Source: Cyathus striatus (lineage: Eukaryota; Basidiomycota; Agaricomycetes; Agaricales; Nidulariaceae). Taken from it: 64,000 bases of DNA. Positions 35,963 through 48,279 of this stretch are shown piece after piece. Numbering within the stretch: the stretch's first letter is position 1; every line of letters starts with the position of its first letter. Under the pieces are notes generated by a model. It had not been told where the DNA came from and did not search any database. It saw nothing but the letters and a program-made list of their open reading frames with translations. A program made the translations under genes and the position numbers. Where the stretch lies: positions 1,302,001 through 1,366,000 of the forward strand of contig JAOVFP010000016.1 of NCBI GenBank assembly GCA_025738555.1. Reading direction: 5' to 3'.

Positions 35963-36096
35963 GAAGGTCACGGGCCATCACAAGAATTCAGAATGAGCAT
36001 CAGCCAATCAGGTTGAGATCTTATCCAAGATCCTCAAATTATCATATCCGGTGACTCAAACGTCCCTAATACCCAACTACCTTAAAAGGTAGTGGG
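35963..36096. repeat. Second copy of the 26.66-26.79 kb end sequence
   Basis: It matches 26656-26790 over GAGCATCAGCCAATCAGG, GAGATCTTAT and CAAGATCCTCAAATTA up to CTACCTTAAAAGGTAGTGGG. It marks the right border of the DNA inserted into unit B. Confidence 0.8.
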
Positions 36097-36834
36097 AATT
36101 TCAACTTATGACTCTTAATTAATATTGTCAGATTTTGAACGTAGAAAAGGATCTCAGTATTTTTACATGTTAACTTATCCACATGATTATTATAAGTGAG
36201 ACTGGTGATCGCTAATGGAATACAAAGGCCTTTCGGTGAATAGATAAAACACATCGAATTTCCCATTAACGGACACGCACTAGCCCTACGTGTTGGCGAC
36301 CATAAAGCAGAGCTTAAGCGTCTCTTCAAGACAGTAGAAGACGAAGCACGGAAACCGAGGTGGGAGAACATGCACAGTTGTGATACTTTTCCCTTCATAT
36401 TTACGAGCTTCGATCTCAGCACGAGTAGGCTCGTCATTTTCATCCAGATCCAGTAAACGACGAGCGACGTTTGAGGAGACTAGCATCAGTATACATGGAA
36501 GGGCAGATACATCATACATCGACATTTGATGCGTGAAGGAAGGAGGGAAGAGATGAAAGGGGAAGGAAAACGTACCTGGTTCAACTTGCTCACGTTCGCG
36601 GAGAGGGAAAGAGGGGAAGGGGAAGGGCAGGGGAAGAGGGAAAGACAAACCCTACGATCTCATCAACTTCTTACCCCAAAATATAAAGGTTGGAAGAAAT
36701 AACGTACACAAAATCCCTCCCCACAAAGAACAACGTCCGCAATACCCGAATCCTTCATCTTCGGAATCCCACTCTTCTTATTATAGTAGAACGCCACATC
36801 GCGCATGTCCGCCTGCATCTAATCAAGCGTCAAC

Positions 36835-39000
36835 GTGATATTATGATGCGTCTCGTCCGCGATAGCGTTGTATGGAGAGAACTTGACGGACCTTGTCGAT
36901 GAGTTGAGGTAAGATGACCTTACGGATATCACTCCATAACTCGGGCTTGAACTTGAGATTGCCCTCGTCGTCGAATAAGAGGTCTTTGGTGAGCCTAGCC
37001 CAGTCCTGGCCGAATTTAACGTTCATCTATCATTTTATCAGTACCCCCGCAAGAAAGGAAGAAATAAAGGGAAAGAAACGCACAGGATCATCACCCATAG
37101 CTCTAAACCACCCTCCAGCATCAAAGTGTCCTCTATACTTATCATCGAAGAACCTTCTGCCATCTTCGCGCAGTTTGCGAGCTTGAGTGTTACAATCTGG
37201 TTCCAGAACGTATCCGGGCTCCAATAACACCTACAATCTCATCAACACTTATCCAACAAACAAAAAAGGATACGGAGACAGACCTTGCGAACATACGTAT
37301 CCACACCACCAAACCACGCTCTCAACTCCTCATCGTTCCTCGAATCCTGCGCCAGTCTCTCAACCGCGCTAAATATCACATCCATACTCTGCCCATTAGC
37401 AAACCTCTCCAAGATCGTGCGAAGCTCAGCTACAGCGAGCCGGAGCTGCGGGTCCTGGATGACATTTTGAGAAGTATGCGAAGAGGCGTGGGACCCTGCG
37501 TTACGGGCATGTGTGGTGTATGTTTCGATGAAGTTGAGGAGCCAGCGGATGGAGGATTGATAATCTTGGTGCTTTTGGCATTCTAGGATTACCTGCGAAG
37601 TGAGGGTTAGTGAGGAGGGAAAGGGGAGGAAGGGAAAGAAATCGAACCTTCTTGCCACGGAATATGAACTGATCACGGCGCTCCTCAGGGAAGTACTCCT
37701 CGCTTAAGAATGTCCTGGCGCGCTCGGTATGCTCGTTGGCACGATCTTTGTGTTGTTGTGGGATTCGATCGCGCATGTTATCCTATCGTAAAAATCTCAT
37801 CAGCGCCCATTCCTACATTCTCATTGAAAAAGAGAAGTCAAAGAGGGATAAACTTACCCGCATGTCACGTACACGACCCATAACACCTCTCCCCTTCTCC
37901 TTAGCGTCGCCCATATCTTCCGTATCATCAATCTCCTGCGCCGCCCGCTCCCGCCCTTCTTCCTTGCGAATCATGGCTTCCTCACGGAGCTCTTGAGCGC
38001 GGCGGGAAGCTTCGTCATGCACATCACCAAGAGGCCTTTCATCTCCCCCTTCAGTTCTCAGCACCCCCTCTTCACGGGGATGTTGCTTAACATACGCATC
38101 CGCACCGGGAACCCTCGCCTCCAAAACGGGCGTTTCATTATACCCGGCAAGGCGTCCGCCTTCAGTAACGAACTGGTCGTTTGGCGCCGACTCATCGACG
38201 CGTGCGAGGCGGTCAGGGGAAGGGGCTAGACCTCCGGCTGCTTTGGATAGGGAGCGGGAGAGGAGGTCGCGGCCGATTAAAGAGAAGTCTGTTAGGAGTT
38301 TTCTGACTTCGGAGTTGGTGAGGATTAGGGAGAGGAGAGTGCGTAGGTGTTTGATAGCTGCGAACGAAGTGAGTCAGCATAAACTTTACAAAAGAAAAAA
38401 GTGAAGTGAAGGAGAAACGTACCCTCCTGCCCATCATCTCTAGCACCCTCAGGAACGGGAACGTCATCCTTCATACCGCCCACAGCGGCTTTCTTTTCTT
38501 CGATATCGATATCGCGCGTGTGCCAGATGAATTGTTGAAGTAGCTCGTCTGCGTTTTTGTCTTGGACTATTTGGCGGGCTGTTTCGATTATGTATCTATT
38601 GGAGTGTATTAGTATGTGCAAGGAGGGGAAGAGGGAGGGGAAGAGGGAGGGGAGGAGAATAAAGGAAAAGAAGGGGAAAGAAAACGAACCTCGTATCCTG
38701 AATAAGTTTCTTCCCCTCAGGAGACAGCTGGTTCACGTCCACAGGAGAGTTATTAAGCACGTATTGCAGCGTCTCGTCAATTTGTTGGTTTGAGGGCATG
38801 CGGCCTTTGCGGAATGCGGTTATTACGCCGAATAGGCGGATCTGTCCCACGTTTTAGCATACAGCGACGAAAGAGAGAAAGGGAGGGAGACGAACCTTGC
38901 GATCAACATCAGCATCCTTCTTCGCCTTGTCCACGGGGTCGATGACGCTGCCCTTCGTAGGGTGTTCGCTGATATCCTTAGGCGCGGAAGGAAGAGACAT
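36835..39000 (-). pseudogene. HAM1-like gene copy B, 3'-deleted
   Basis: Exons 1-7 are readable: 38896-39000, 38690-38841, 38423-38595, 37858-38357, 37648-37782, 37284-37592 and 37084-37230. Splice sites and phases match copy A. Exon 4 is 3 nt longer and exon 7 is 15 nt shorter (HFDAGGWF against HFDSLFDALGGWF), both in frame. Exon 8 starts at 37026. A deletion joining two GACG sites (about 36885) then removes intron 8 and much of exon 9, so LIDK runs out of frame into VRQVLSIQRY. Exons 1-8 could still make a protein of roughly 550 residues, but the conserved ENLTLSGRNLFPN region is gone. Downstream, the conserved segment 36286-36530 remains. Confidence 0.75.
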
Positions 39001-39544
39001 CGTCACTAGGATTTAATTAGATTTGTAGTAAAAGTATTCTTGTCTTGGGTCGTCGGTCGTAAGTAGAGAAAGAAAGCAGAAAGCAGAATCGTTGGGGTAT
39101 GTAAGGGAGGGGCTCAGCATAAACCCGACTACTTAAGTAGTGGGGTTTGTCCCGTGCGGAGTATGACGATGCGTGCGTCATATAGCTAGTCTGGGATTTC
39201 AAATGTGGTGTGGTGCGTAGGTGGATCGGAAGAGAGGATAACGCGTGACGTCAGCATCGTATCCTCTGAAATTGAATTCCCACGGTTGATCTAGCGTATT
39301 GTTCGATGTCCTGTCCTGTCTCCTCGTTCTCCTTAGTATCACTACGGCACCACAACTGCGGTGTGAAGTATACAGTACTCACTTCACAAGTCTAATCCAC
39401 AATAATACATGTGAAATGATCTAATTTGGGAAAATGGAAGGATATGATGTAAGTATGACTTCATCCCCTCTCATTCCGCTTCCGTTCTTCCACTCATGTT
39501 CCTTTCCGTTTCCGTGATCCCTTTGTCTACTCCACTGCACGTTT

Positions 39545-40267
39545 TTGTTTAGGAGGTTTTGGAATGGGAAGGATTGGCAGGGCAAGGGGTTGGGAGTCGG
39601 CGTCGGGGACGAGGAGGGGAGTGATTGTATAGCTAGTATGTTCAACTTCGCTCATTCCACTGGCGTGCTACTGAATCCAGCTCGATTGTTAGCGTTAGTC
39701 CAGGGTCTGTTGGAGTTTCTCTCGATGCTTTATCCTGTGGATGCTAGGCCCTGTGACGTTCGAACTCGCGTCAGTACCTGTGTTATCATACTCGTGTTTT
39801 CGAGATGTCGGACAAACTCTGTCTTCAGTCTATTGGACGTATGCTATCACAATCCTACCTGCATTCTCGGGAACATCCTATCGCACCTTCATTACGATAA
39901 TCTGCGTCCGTGGTACCATCAGGCTTATCAAGCATTCTCGTCTTTACTCACTGGTGGATGGACTACGTGTCTCCTCGTCTCGTCTCTATCCACCTATTCA
40001 CTGATCTTCATCGCAGTCGCTTTGCCGTTTATCAAGTTGCATCTTCCACGTCCAACATCCCAGGATATATATCAGATGAACGGGCTAGACAATTGTCTAT
40101 ACTATGAAATGTCTGATCTGATATACTACAGCTATGGCCGTCAATCTCTCTTCTACATCGTCCAACATGCTACACATCCATGTACCTTTGCGATTGTTTA
40201 TCTATCTTTAAATCTATCACTACCTCTTGCATTGACATATCATGAAAAATTGTATAAGCTCCCATGA
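39545..40267 (+). CDS. Hypothetical ORF in the spacer of unit B (240 aa)
   Basis: A single open frame on +. Closely related frames exist at 55412-55990 (unit C, interrupted by an LTR element) and in pieces at 13985-14660 (unit A, broken by a stop). No domain is recognised. It contains cysteines and leucine-rich hydrophobic stretches near its middle (CLLVSSLSTYSLIFIAVALP), which could be a membrane segment. Absence of introns and the stop in A make a chance ORF in a conserved spacer about as likely as a gene. Confidence 0.25.
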   Translation: MFRRFWNGKDWQGKGLGVGVGDEEGSDCIASMFNFAHSTGVLLNPARLLALVQGLLEFLSMLYPVDARPCDVRTRVSTCVIILVFSRCRTNSVFSLLDVCYHNPTCILGNILSHLHYDNLRPWYHQAYQAFSSLLTGGWTTCLLVSSLSTYSLIFIAVALPFIKLHLPRPTSQDIYQMNGLDNCLYYEMSDLIYYSYGRQSLFYIVQHATHPCTFAIVYLSLNLSLPLALTYHEKLYKLP

Positions 40268-40971
40268 CTCATTGACTTACTCCTTTCCTTGTATAGTTCC
40301 ACCTGCCTCTTTCTTCTGTCCCCATCTATGTCACACACACAGTATATACAGCAGAAATAAATAAATAAAATACACTACTTTTTACTCTTTCATTCACCTA
40401 TCTGCTCCTCATGAGAATATCATATTTCCAAAATGAATTCACTTGGAGTTTTCACTTGTATGTAGTACATATAAGTAAATTCAACCTCAATTCACAATCT
40501 ACTCTACTTTCACCAAGCCTCCTGCTTCCATTCATCTGCCAATCTTGCTGTTCTTCAAGTACCAAAACCTTACTTAAATTTGCACCCTGTTGAATATGAC
40601 ACACATTATTGGGATAGTGGCAATCCAGGCCATTGCCATTCATAATAAAATGTTGTTGACTGGGTTTAATTCCCTCTTAATTAAGGCTCCAACTATACAC
40701 TATACATATCTTCAGTAATCCTTACAGGTATAATCACCTAAAAATAAATTTTATACCACACATTTTGACAATATGTCTTTGTTGAAACTCATACAATAAT
40801 TACATCAATTCCAATCTTTTGAAGGTACAGAGTGTAATTGTATAATACTAGACTATTCATACAACAAATGTACTTGATATTTATTTAGCTATTTATTTAA
40901 CTTTATAACTTTTCTTAAAAATTTCATTACTATGTTTTTTTTTATTCCCTTTAACTAATGTTTCATCATTT

Positions 40972-43900
40972 TTAGTTTAGGGAAATGATTAACACTCTGC
41001 CAGAGGAAGTACCAATGATAACTCTGTTATTTATTAATACTGTGTGTGAATGGTATGGTCTGAAAGAGGGAGGAAGCCAGAACAATCTTAAACCTGCTAA
41101 TATAATCCAGTTACCTACAACCAAGTTGATATCAAGATCATCAGATTTAGAAAAAGAATCAATCATTATGAATGTTGAGAGTGAAAATGCTTCAGCATTA
41201 TTTACAATGATGTATGTTTCATTAATGCTGAAACTAATATGATATATTGCAGTATAAAAAAAATTCAATGTTTTTATACAGGTGCCATTTTGAGCATTCC
41301 ACACTCTGACTGTCTTGTCATCTGATCCAGAAACAATGGTGGTCCCATCCTGGGAGATGGCAACTGAGTTGACCTGGCTTGAATGGCCTTGAAGCTCATT
41401 GATAAGTTTTCCACTATGGGAATTCCACACTCTGACTGTGCTGTCATATGAGCCAGAAACAATGGTGGTCCCATCCTGAGAGATGGTAACTGAGTAGACT
41501 GAGCCTGAATGGCCTTGAAGCTCATTGATAAGTTTTCCACTATGTGAATTCCACACTCTGACTGTATTGTCATATGAGCCAGAAATAATGGTGGTCCCAT
41601 CCTGTGAGATGGCAACTGAGCTGACCCCATCTGAATGGCCTTGAAGCTCATTGATAAGTTTTCCACTATGGGAATTCCACACTCTTACTGTATTGTCATA
41701 TGAGCCAGAAACAATGGTGGTCCCATCCTGGGAGATGGCAACTGAGTTGACCTGGCTTGAATGGCCTTGAAGCTCATTGATAAGTTTTCCACTATGGGAA
41801 TTCCACACTCTAACTGTCCTGTCATCTGAGCCAGAAACAATAATAGTCCCATCCTGTGAGATGGCAACTGAGTTGACCCAGCTTGAATGGCCTTGAAGCT
41901 CATTGATAAGTTTTCCACTATGGGAATTCCACACTCTGACTGTCTTGTCAAATGAGCTAGAAACAACAGTGGTCCCATCCTGTGAGATGGCAACTGACAT
42001 GACCTTGTCTGAATGGCCTTGAAGCTCATTAATAATTTTTCCATTATGGGAATTCCACACTCTGACTGTGTCATCATATGAGCCAGAAACAATGGTGGTC
42101 CCATTCTGAGAGATGGCAACTGAGTTGACTGAGCCTGAATGGCCTTGAAGCTCATTGATAAGTTTTCCACTATGGGAATTCCACACTCTGACTGTCCTGC
42201 CATCTGAGCCAGATAGTATATACTTTCCATCATATGAAATTGTCACAGAATTTACAGAATAAGAATGACCTTTTAATTCATTTATTAATTCACCTGTTTT
42301 GGTATTCCATATTCTAATTATTTTGTCTTCAGAACCTGATACAATTTGATTATTATCTGATGTTAGGGCAACTGACATGACAGCTCCAGAGCAACCTTCC
42401 AGTACTTGCAGACATGGACCCCAGTACTTGTCGTACCCCTGTATAACTTTTAGTGTCTTTAGTTGATATTGATACATCTTGTACAATAAAGTTTCCTGTG
42501 GAGTAAATAAAAGTGCAGTCTGATATATTTGCAATGCATATGGCTTAATCAGATCAAAGCTCTGGAGAATAAATCTCTCTGCATCTTTTAACAGTTCCAT
42601 ACACTTGGATGGAAACCACTTCTAATTGTTACTTAGCATACTAAAGTTGATAAAATATAAATTAATCTCACCAGGCAATTCCTCCACAGTCTTACACCTT
42701 CAAGAGCTCTTGGGAGTTGACCACATAGTGATATTACTTCAAGCCACTGTAGAAGATACTCATATATAAAAGTTGTAGCTAGGAGGGACAGCTCTACATC
42801 AATTTCAGATTCTGCTAGATGAAAAATCCAATATGTACTAGCATACACAATTGCATCACTTATAGCATGAGTGATAGATATTTCACTGTTTGCAATTGAC
42901 ATATTCATGACATTACAAATATTCATCTTCAGGCTCTTCTTCAATAAATTTATGCAGTTAATTGTAATTAATGCATGACTTTTTTGGCATCAATATGGAA
43001 TCTTATATCCTGGCACCTCTCTTTATTTGTAAGAAAATCATGAAATGATAAATGAAAGGCATATACAGATAATTTGGAATCTGGTGGTGGTACTAATAAA
43101 ACTGACTTCAAGTCTAGAAGCATGTCATAAATTTCTTTATCTCTGTGGCTTAAACTCTGAATTTCCAATATTGCTTGATATGTCAATTGTTGGAAACCTA
43201 AAATGACAATGCTTATTACTGCTTGAAATATGTCATATCCCCAATATTGATAATCTGCTCTTAGTAACAGAATATTCACATACATATTGTCAAGAGACTT
43301 ATATCTATTCCTGTTATCTGATTTAGCATATTTGTTTTCTAAAATGAAGTTAAGCTTTCTTTCAACCTCATATGGCCCATGCACATTCTGGATGAATTTA
43401 ATTGCTGTACTTGCAGCAATGAATAGTCCAGAACACATTTCAATAAGTTTATTTTCATTATCATTTTTAAGCCATATCTTTTCACAAGGCATCTTATCTG
43501 TCTCTTCTCTAATATATAGCCTAATATCAGCATTTACTTGTGAGAGCTCAATGTTGTGTAATATAAATGAACTGGTTAATGATTTCACTATTCTGCCTTC
43601 AAACAGATATTCAAGTGATGCCTCTGGGCGACTGGTGATGAAAAATTTAATAGGATAGTTGAAACTGCTGAGATTGTCAGCTAATATCTTCACTATGTTT
43701 GATTCCATCTCCTGTTGACATTCATCTAGTGCATCAAGAACAACTACTGGTATGATGCTATTTATATCTTCTCTTACATTCATAATTGGGTCTAAAATCA
43801 ATCTCTGTAGCTGAATTAAAAGTGATGATCTAACAATTGAATCATTTTGTGCAACTGTCTTCATGATTTCACCCTGTAGCTGTGGAATTTGCTTCCCCAA

Positions 43901-44472
43901 TTGATAAGCCAATGTTTTAATGACATTTGTGGCTTCACTCCTGTCTTTGTAATCCCTTGAGAAGAAGAAAGATGCACCACCCTTGTAATATTTCTGAGCA
44001 ACACTGTGTGCAACAGTTGATTTTCCAGTTCCAGCCAAACCAGATAGCCAGAAGATAGATGCTACTTCATTTGAAGTAATCCAGTTATCAATTTCATGTA
44101 AAAGATCAACACGAGTACCAGGAGTACACCCAGTAGCTCCTTCTCTCTCTGCAGAATCATAGGCAGCACCAAAGATTGGATTCAATTTCTCAGCTAGCAA
44201 ATCCTTTGGTTCATAAATCATTTGGTTAATATTTGTTATTCTTTCAGCAGTGTAGATCTTTGCATTATCAATTATGTGAACAGGTCCTGTGGCCCCAGCA
44301 AATGATTGAGGCCCTGTATTGTGGATTTGTGAATTTTGCTTTTGCTGTGTGTAATTCAGTGATTCAGTATCACATTCTTTTTGACTAGACTTACAATTGT
44401 AGTGGACAGGTTAGGCACAATGTTAGAGGAATGAGACTCGCAATTGTCGATGTTCTTGAGAGATTGAGACAT
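40972..44472 (-). pseudogene. NACHT-WD40 copy B, single-base frameshift
   Basis: Exon 1 is 44395-44472 (26 codons), intron 44345-44394, exon 2 42672-44344 (1673 nt), intron 42622-42671, exon 3 40972-42621. Both introns are 50 nt, as in copy A. Exon 2 is one base short of a multiple of three: in the run at about 42980-42985 (TTTTTT on +) one base is missing relative to copy A, turning DAKKSHALIT into DAKKVMH and a stop. Everything else is open: Walker A GLAGTGKST, Walker B VVVLDALDECQQ, the winged-helix region and nine WD repeats with variable positions. The C-terminus is also shorter (stop after LIISLN). It may be a recent pseudogene, an assembly error at a homopolymer, or an NLR lacking WD repeats. 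Confidence 0.82.
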
Positions 44473-44830
44473 TTGCAGTGATTTGTGCGTTGCGTAATAA
44501 TGGGGGGAAGCATCATACTACGTGATGATACATATATATATATGAATCCCTCGAAATACACGCTGCACGTACATGTCAATCCATATCAGACAGATGAATG
44601 ATACACCTTTTTTAAGAACGATGGTAATATATAAATAGAAATATCCCTCTTCATGTGCTTGTGGGTGTCGCACCGATTTCGTACTAACTCCTATAACCAT
44701 TTCGTTCAAGGTAAATGATAGAAACAGATGAAATAATAACAACGAAATCTTTATTTTTTGACTGAGACTGGCGAGGACTAATGCTCCTCGCGATTGGTCC
44801 AATATTAGTTTCATATCAGCTGATGGTTTA
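44473..44830 (-). promoter_or_regulatory. NACHT-WD40 copy B upstream region
   Basis: It matches the copy A promoter: a TATATATATATG run about 60 bp upstream of the ATG, and the inverted repeat GCGAGGA-N7-TCCTCGC followed by GATTGG at about 44772-44800. The CpGs of the inverted repeat are intact. Confidence 0.45.
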
Positions 44831-45310
44831 TTAAGGAAACGAGGGTGAAGGTCGGTGATATAGCGTATCTATGAGAAGTTTCCTAATGTATTCAACGAGG
44901 CAGTCCATATGAGCTGTCTTCCCGCGGGAAATAATTACTGTACTAAAGATAAATGCACCTCGTGTTTGCTGTGTTTGGATCCTTTCCAGTACTTATCTAC
45001 ATATGAAGCACCTATAACGCTCCGGACTGCCAAATACTACTCAGTAGTAACCATACTAAGTGTTCGTCGAGTGAATTGCGTGAGAGCTTTCGTAATGAAT
45101 TAGGAAGGCTTTCCCGCTTCGTCGCTTCCTTCGTTGCACCTTTCCTCCGACTTCGCTCTCTATCTTTAGTGTGACAGTGTCTACACCATCCCGTTGTCAT
45201 CTATTATAGAACTCCAAGCATAAGGCGTAGTCCCGCTGTACGCAACAATATTTTGCCATTATACTTTCACTCCCTTTCCTAGTGACTAGTGGGTCACTGT
45301 CAGTCATAGC

Positions 45311-46014
45311 TAGTGTTGCCGCTGGCTCAGCTCGGAGCCGCTGAGCCGCTAAGCGGAGCTGTCAGCTCACTGAGCTGAGCGGTCGTTATTCGCTCATGGC
45401 TCCTGCTGACTAGCTCTGAATCATGAGCTGAGCTGACAGCTCCGAGCGAGCTTGAGCTAACCGCTCCTGGGCATTTGTGGGAACATAGTTATATAATGTC
45501 GGAAATTAAAATGAGACAAAACCCTAACCACATTTCAGTCAGACACTGATAACTCGCTTCAGTTCCATGTGAACGTGTTTTCCCATCAGGGAAAGAGACG
45601 ATGACACAATCAAATTTTACCCAAGATCATGGAGCCATTACAAATGCTCAAATTCTGCATACAATCTGGGTGTGCACTTAACTTTACAGAGGGACTATGT
45701 AAGTAAGAAGGAGCAGATGCTTGAATTGGATATGGAAAATGCGAATTAGTTTGCAGCAGCTGAGGATATAGACATTGCTATTCAGTCTCTTCTGGATGAG
45801 TAAACACTTAATTCCAGTTTAAATATGTACCAAAATTCATTTGTACTTACCTATTTGTAATATAGGTGCCTGAGCAGCCGCTCGAGTAGCTCAGCTCACT
45901 GAGCCGAGGAGAGCTGAGCTATTCCATTTTGCTCAGCTCAGCTCTTTATCCTACAGGGACAGTAAGCGGTGCTGAGCCGAGCGGGAGCTGAGCTGAGCTG
46001 AGCGGCGGCAACGC
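45311..46014. mobile_element. hAT-like non-autonomous element with GAGCTGAGC-rich ends
   Basis: The left end TAGTGTTGCCGC and right end GCGGCAACGCC are inverse. The 150 bp inside each end are packed with AGCTGAGC/GCTCAGCT words on both strands, giving strong self-complementarity. The termini resemble those of hAT elements. I found no convincing 8-bp target duplication and the outermost bases of the right end do not match, so the boundaries are approximate. It sits within DNA that separates unit B from its downstream HAM1-like fragment (45070-46410). Confidence 0.6.
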
Positions 46015-46019
46015 CCACC

Positions 46020-47850
46020 TCCACCGGCATTCCTATCTAAACCTTGTCGATGACATTGACAAGCTCATGCGCTGCCCTCAATGGGGAAATCTTGTCGACA
46101 TAGGTATATTGTCCCTACTGTCGTTTGCTTTCCTTCCTGGCCTACACGCAGCCTTCAAAGACGGCCACGTATGGGACATTCCGACTCCTCGCTGTTCAAG
46201 GATACGGAAAGTTTTGGTGAAGTTTAAGCAGAGGATTGGGATGTGTAGGCTTTGTTGAAGCATCCTAGGATATGTACAGTTCGTGCATCCCTTCCCCGCC
46301 CCTATCCCCCCCATCCGCTCATCACCTGTCTGGCACATTCCATCCTTCTTGCTATGTATTGCCAATCCTGCCGTTCCTGGTCCACTTTCTTCCCTCTTTT
46401 CCTACTTGCTCCTCCACCCGCTCGGTCCCATTCTCTTTCATCAGCTCTTTCTCAAACATCGCACTGACGCAAACCTAGATACTACATAATCGAAACAGCC
46501 CGCTAAATAGTCAAAGACAGACCTGACGATGAGCGTCTTGAGCAGTTCATTGGCACGCCGGAGACGTCTACATCGTGGAGTAGAAGGGCGCCTGGGGAGG
46601 ATAAGCAGGATGGTACATTACTTCCCATTCGTTGCATTCTTCCGTACCCATTCTTTCTTCTCTTTCCGCTCACCCGCTCGGTTTTACCTTCACACCCCTT
46701 CTTTCACCCAAATGCCTATTCTCGTATCTTTCATGACGCACCTACTAACCATAAGCCCATCCCAGAAGCCATTAAACACCTGGGAAGTTCGAACTCTTCT
46801 ATCTCTTCATCCTCAATTACAGTGAAGCAGGCTAACCACTAATTTATTTCCCTGTTATCGACACGGACACTCTCGTACATGTCCTTTCCGAGCCGCTGAC
46901 ATGGCTCGCTGTGGTGGGAGAACTCCGAAATGGCGATACGTGCGAGGGAGTTGAGAGAGGAGACGTTGGTTTTAAAGGAGGAGCAGAGCCTGCAGAGGCG
47001 CAGTGGAGGATGCAGGCTGTGGTTGAGGGCGTCGACCATATGGTTACAGAGATGGGGAATTTAGCCCTGTACGTGACGTGCAGGTTAGTACATTTTCATA
47101 TTGAAAACCACTTCCTCTGAATGGGTTTGCAGAGTAGGTGCTGATATTTTCGTTTATAAAGGACAATGAGCCAGTCACAATTACTCTCCATCTTCCTCTT
47201 GTCTCAAAGGAGGAAGTCGATTTCCCTACCCCTCCCCTCTCGTTCTCCCCCTGTATGAAACTCGATCCATCCGCTGGATCCTAGTTTTCATTGGGACATA
47301 CTCCATGCACACCCGCAACGCCGGTACACAGGCCAGCAGTCATACCCCCGAACACGTCATTCAGGAACCCCAGCTACGACTGGCGGTACTGCAGTTGCAC
47401 ACAATCTTTGGGAGTTTTGCGAGTGGGATGGCTATGGATGTGTTCTTTAGTGCCGTATGGGTTGGGTAGGAGGGGAGGCAGAGGGCGTAGTAGAGGATTC
47501 AGGCTGCGGTTGAGGGTGTCAATGATACGGGGGATATATGGAAATGGGGAAGGGGGATAGGCCCAGTACGTGACGTGCAGTTAGTTCATTCTTCAAGAAG
47601 GGTTTTTTTACAGTATGTGCTGATGTTTTATTTATGAAGGACAACATACGCGATCGCATCTTACAACAGACACACTCACTCTTCTTCTTCCTCTTATATC
47701 GAGGGAGCCAGTCAATTTTCTCTCCCCTTCGTCCTCTACGTGAAATTCGCATGCTGAATCAGCTCCGCTTCGGTACGCACAGATCTTGAATATCAAAAAC
47801 GCGCCGACTACCTGATCATCTCCCTGCCGGTGTTTGTCGTACTGGTACAC
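46020..47850 (+). pseudogene. Degenerate HAM1-like copy downstream of unit B
   Basis: From 46411 it aligns with 19771 onward: CTCGGTCCCATTCTCTTTC, then exon 3-like LEQFIGTPETST at about 46530, exon 4-like pieces around 46870-47050, and exon 6-like SIRWILVFIGTYSMHTRNAG with EHVIQEPQLRLAVLQLHTIF at about 47270-47430. The start (46020-46260) aligns with the end of the 20-21 kb copy (DGHVWDIPTPRC against DGHVYDIPTPRC). Frames shift between segments. Confidence 0.65.
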
Positions 47851-48279
47851 ACGCCAGTGGTCATATTTCCGAAAACGTCGTTCAGTATCTATAACTACTG
47901 CTTGAGGTACCCGGTCCGTGAGAGGTTTGAGAATGGGATGAGTACGAGCACGTCGCATTTTTAAGGTTGTCATCAATATTCTCTTAATAATTCTCTCGGG
48001 ATCGAATGTTCCAGAATAGTACGCGCGAGGAATAGCAGATGAGTCTGCGGAATTGGCCACTGTAGTGAGGAAGACTGGAGGTGTGAGGTGTTTGTAAGAG
48101 GGGTCTACTCGTGGTCGTTATGATGTACATCCTTATTGACATAAGACGTCTCGAATGTATCCTCCAGTTTTAGCTCAGAATCTGGGAATGAGCGAGGATT
48201 TGGGGACGGGAAGCACCAATGAGCATAATGGCTGCTTTAGAACCTGCGTTCGAAGAAGATGCGACGATGTAGAAACTGA

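Larger units (their letters stand above)
25663..36096. mobile_element. Large insertion in unit B, bounded by short inverted ends and a repeated end sequence
   Basis: The insertion is defined by comparison with unit A, which has the uninterrupted site. CCCACTACC occurs near the left border (about 25699) and its inverse GGTAGTGGG exactly at the right border (36086-36094). The right-border sequence is also present internally at about 26656-26790, with the hairpin CTACCTTAAAAGGTAG. A single giant transposon, a composite of two related elements, or two successive events would all fit. Cargo: a ZZ-finger gene, a seven-helix membrane protein gene, a Tc1-type MITE and a satellite. No transposase was recognised. 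Confidence 0.5.
24450..45070. repeat. Segmental duplication unit B, split by a 10.4-kb insertion
   Basis: The left part 24450-25662 aligns with unit A 9067-10300, and the right part 36097-45070 aligns with unit A 10305 to about 19735. Between these the A sequence is continuous (TTTTACAACGAT then TTCGGCTTAAGACTC), whereas B has TTTTACAACAAT at 25650-25662 and TTCAACTTATGACTC only after 36096, so 25663-36096 is extra DNA. Confidence 0.8.

Noticed and set aside
47632..48060. 142-aa ORF on the - strand
   Set aside because: It lies antisense to a decayed HAM1-like fragment on +, with Arg-rich composition typical of a shadow frame and no motif.
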